Positions 54,468-54,580 of a DNA stretch of 54,580 nt are shown piece after piece; the stretch's first letter is position 1, and each line of letters begins with the position of its first letter. Both the position numbers and the translations under genes were made by a program. This stretch comes from Flavobacteriales bacterium UBA5933 (GTDB lineage Bacteria; Bacteroidota; Bacteroidia; Flavobacteriales; Weeksellaceae): NCBI GenBank assembly GCA_002430925.1, contig DJDD01000067.1:1-54580 (forward strand). Direction: 5' to 3'. The notes beneath the pieces were generated by a model. It made no database searches. It saw only the letters and a program-made list of their open reading frames with translations, and was not told where the DNA came from.

Positions 54468-54580
54468 AAAAATTTAGATTTAATGTATAAAATTACAAAA
54501 AAAATATAATCACACAAAAGAAAATGTAAAGCCCTTATAAATAAATTTATAATCTTAAATACCTGTTGTGCATTTTGTTT

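Overview
This window is AT-rich chromosomal DNA from a member of the Bacteroidota, class Flavobacteriia. Evidence for this is a gliding-motility lipoprotein (GldD), several families typical of the class (DUF4292, DUF4254, DUF6089, the monomeric NADP isocitrate dehydrogenase, mevalonate kinase next to a UbiA prenyltransferase, PF14905-type outer-membrane barrels), lipoprotein signals of the 'SC-N/K' type, and promoters with the Bacteroidota -7 box TAnnTTTG instead of sigma-70 boxes. A Weeksellaceae/Empedobacter-like genus would fit, but I cannot fix the genus. There is no rRNA, prophage, transposase, CRISPR array or recognisable defence island. Most of the window is conserved core genome.

Layout. 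1-5.5 kb: icd; an EEP-family nuclease/phosphatase; an Lrp-type regulator with deoC; a membrane-anchored AraC-type protein. 5.5-5.8 kb: two identical tRNA-Asn genes with a textbook promoter and terminator. 5.8-9.4 kb (minus): mutY-ssb-gldD-rseP. 9.4-11.5 kb (plus): an HU-type protein, a 30-residue basic protein and ribonuclease G. 11.7-19.4 kb (minus): an alpha/beta-hydrolase-like protein, then an envelope operon of flippase, dUTPase, sugar nucleotidyltransferase, DUF4292 lipoprotein, EnvC-like protein, TatA and DUF4254. 19.5-21.6 kb (plus): gpsA, a small helical protein and a lipoprotein. 21.9-25.9 kb (minus): PlsC, M1 aminopeptidase and RNase HI, then a DUF4369-like lipoprotein. 26-27.7 kb: pgi. 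27.8-34.7 kb (minus): CBS protein, NAD kinase, DUF6089 protein, UppS, BamA and two Skp/OmpH chaperones, an envelope-assembly cluster. 35-37.8 kb (plus): mevalonate kinase, UbiA prenyltransferase and an RluB-type pseudouridine synthase. 38-46.2 kb (plus): an orphan methylmalonyl-CoA mutase small subunit, a small membrane protein, a tandem pair of about 930-residue outer-membrane barrels and 5-formyl-THF cyclo-ligase. 46.1-48.3 kb: an uncharacterised membrane protein/lipoprotein pair and a divergent mini-lipoprotein. 48.6-54.5 kb (minus): zinc alcohol dehydrogenase, prolyl oligopeptidase, RluF-type pseudouridine synthase and a tandem pair of secreted proteins.

The most unusual non-genic signal is a family of four dispersed, structured repeats of 94-163 bp (near 11.6, 21.8, 37.9 and 48.4 kb). 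All share the same two ends, which flank a long hairpin whose stem sequence differs in copy 1 but stays paired. In copies 2-4 the loop also holds a common internal module. Each copy sits just behind an intrinsic terminator, and none encodes a protein. Other points for a second look are an EnvC-like protein whose catalytic histidines are gone and which carries two inserted 38-residue repeats; a gldD locus without gldE; a mutase small subunit without its large subunit; a convergent gene overlap of 61 bp; two apparently leaderless promoters; and an undescribed membrane-protein/lipoprotein pair.

All calls come from reading the sequence and recalled family knowledge. No database search or folding program was run.
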